A DNA stretch of 5,751 bases, from assembly GCA_031271375.1 (NCBI GenBank), contig JAISVU010000375.1, forward strand, positions 1-5,751, written 5' to 3'. A program made the translations under genes and the position numbers. Source of the stretch: Clostridiales bacterium (lineage in GTDB: Bacteria > Bacillota > Clostridia > Lachnospirales > WRAX01). The notes under the pieces were generated by a model. The model worked only from the letters and a program-made list of their open reading frames with translations. It had not been told where the DNA came from and did no database searches. Positions 5,317 to 5,751 of the stretch are shown here, piece by piece (the first letter of the stretch is position 1; each line of letters begins with the position of its first letter).

Positions 5317-5751
5317 TCAAACAGTAAACAGCATTTTCCCATCAATGCTTTTTACCTCTTGTTTGCTCCCCATCCCAAATGGGCAGACCGTCCTGCACTT
5401 AAAGCACTGTATCACGAACCTTTTTTCTATTATCTTAAAAAACTGAGAGCACGCCCGTTTCACGACAGTGCCGGCGTTATCAAGCGCGCCGGTAGGGCAA
5501 GACTTTACGCATACGTCGCAATTCTTGCAATAGCCGACGTCCATCTTCCTGTCTGTCTCAAGCTCCGCGTCGGTCAGCACGGCGCTAAGCCAGAGGCGGT
5601 TGCCGTACACGGGGTTTGTGAGCAGGTAATTGCGCGTGATGACTCCAAGCCCCGCAATCCGGCCCGCGTGCTTCAGGGATATGTACCCGAACTGCTCCTT
5701 TCTCCCATCGACCTCCACCCATTTGCCGCCTGTCGCGCTGATAGCCTTCAC
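5317..5751 (-). CDS. QueG-like 4Fe-4S double-cluster protein, C-terminal part (5' end beyond the window)
   Basis: This is the last 144 residues of an epoxyqueuosine-reductase-like iron-sulfur protein. Numbering is from the window edge. The GTG at the edge is probably an internal valine. The stretch KHAGRIAGLGVITRNYLLTN at 27-46, followed by YGNRLWLSAVLTDAEL, is the hallmark segment before the clusters in the QueG family (there usually AGLGWIGKxxLL). The first cluster motif is C75-x2-C78-x2-C81-x3-C85-P with PTGAL. The second cluster is formed by C101 and C116-x2-C119-x3-C123-P. The protein ends 21 residues after C123, so the HEAT-like C-terminal domain of full-length QueG is absent. QueG reduces epoxyqueuosine in tRNA using cobalamin and the two clusters. 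Many short clostridial homologues have no proven role in this, so I call only the fold. The gene is upstream of the DUF6440 gene by 29 bp, with no terminator visible between them. Confidence 0.85.
   Translation of the reverse strand: MKAISATGGKWVEVDGRKEQFGYISLKHAGRIAGLGVITRNYLLTNPVYGNRLWLSAVLTDAELETDRKMDVGYCKNCDVCVKSCPTGALDNAGTVVKRACSQFFKIIEKRFVIQCFKCRTVCPFGMGSKQEVKSIDGKMLFTV

Noticed and set aside
5285..5320. Upstream TTG start for the DUF6440 gene, overlapping the QueG-like stop as TTGA
   Set aside because: There is no Shine-Dalgarno before it, while the GTG at 5287 has a strong one at ideal spacing and gives the normal family N-terminus.

Overview
Taxon and general character: this looks like a piece of a chromosome from a Gram-positive anaerobe, most likely a Clostridia-type Firmicute. 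That is inference. It rests on the polycistronic gene packing, strong purine-rich ribosome binding sites before GTG starts, a DUF6440-type small protein, a VanR/VanS-like two-component pair and a 4Fe-4S double-cluster protein. Base composition looks moderate, roughly half G+C by eye. Every gene I can support is on the minus strand, so the genes read from position 5751 down to position 1. Both end genes are cut by the window. No rRNA, tRNA, CRISPR array, transposase or prophage gene was seen. The only stretch of any size without a gene is 2896-3050, which holds a promoter and a repeat cluster. Layout from 5' to 3' on the minus strand: (1) 5751-5317 is the C-terminal part of a QueG-like protein with two 4Fe-4S clusters. 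(2) 5287-5111 is a 58-residue DUF6440-like protein with a very strong RBS. (3) 5088-4405 is an OmpR-family response regulator. (4) 4469(or 4451)-3051 is its membrane sensor histidine kinase, whose start lies inside the regulator gene. (5) 3050-2896 holds a cluster of imperfect direct repeats next to an extended -10 promoter. (6) 2895-2032 is an ABC transporter ATPase. (7) 2035 to beyond position 1 is an ABC-2-type permease fused to an extracytoplasmic M1 zinc metallopeptidase. The last gene is open from 2035 to the window edge with no stop codon. It was read by direct translation and is the largest gene here. Working model (inference): the kinase and regulator sense an envelope signal and activate the downstream transporter through the repeat-flanked promoter, which has a good extended -10 but a poor -35. 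The ATPase and the permease-peptidase are translationally coupled through a GTGA overlap and should form one membrane complex, with the ATPase in the cytoplasm and the zinc peptidase outside. A transporter fused to its own aminopeptidase, with a dedicated two-component system, suggests peptide handling such as export, detoxification or processing. The substrate cannot be read from the sequence. The QueG-like gene and the DUF6440 gene lie close upstream (29 and 22 bp gaps) and may be co-transcribed with the regulator genes, but nothing visible links their function to the transporter.
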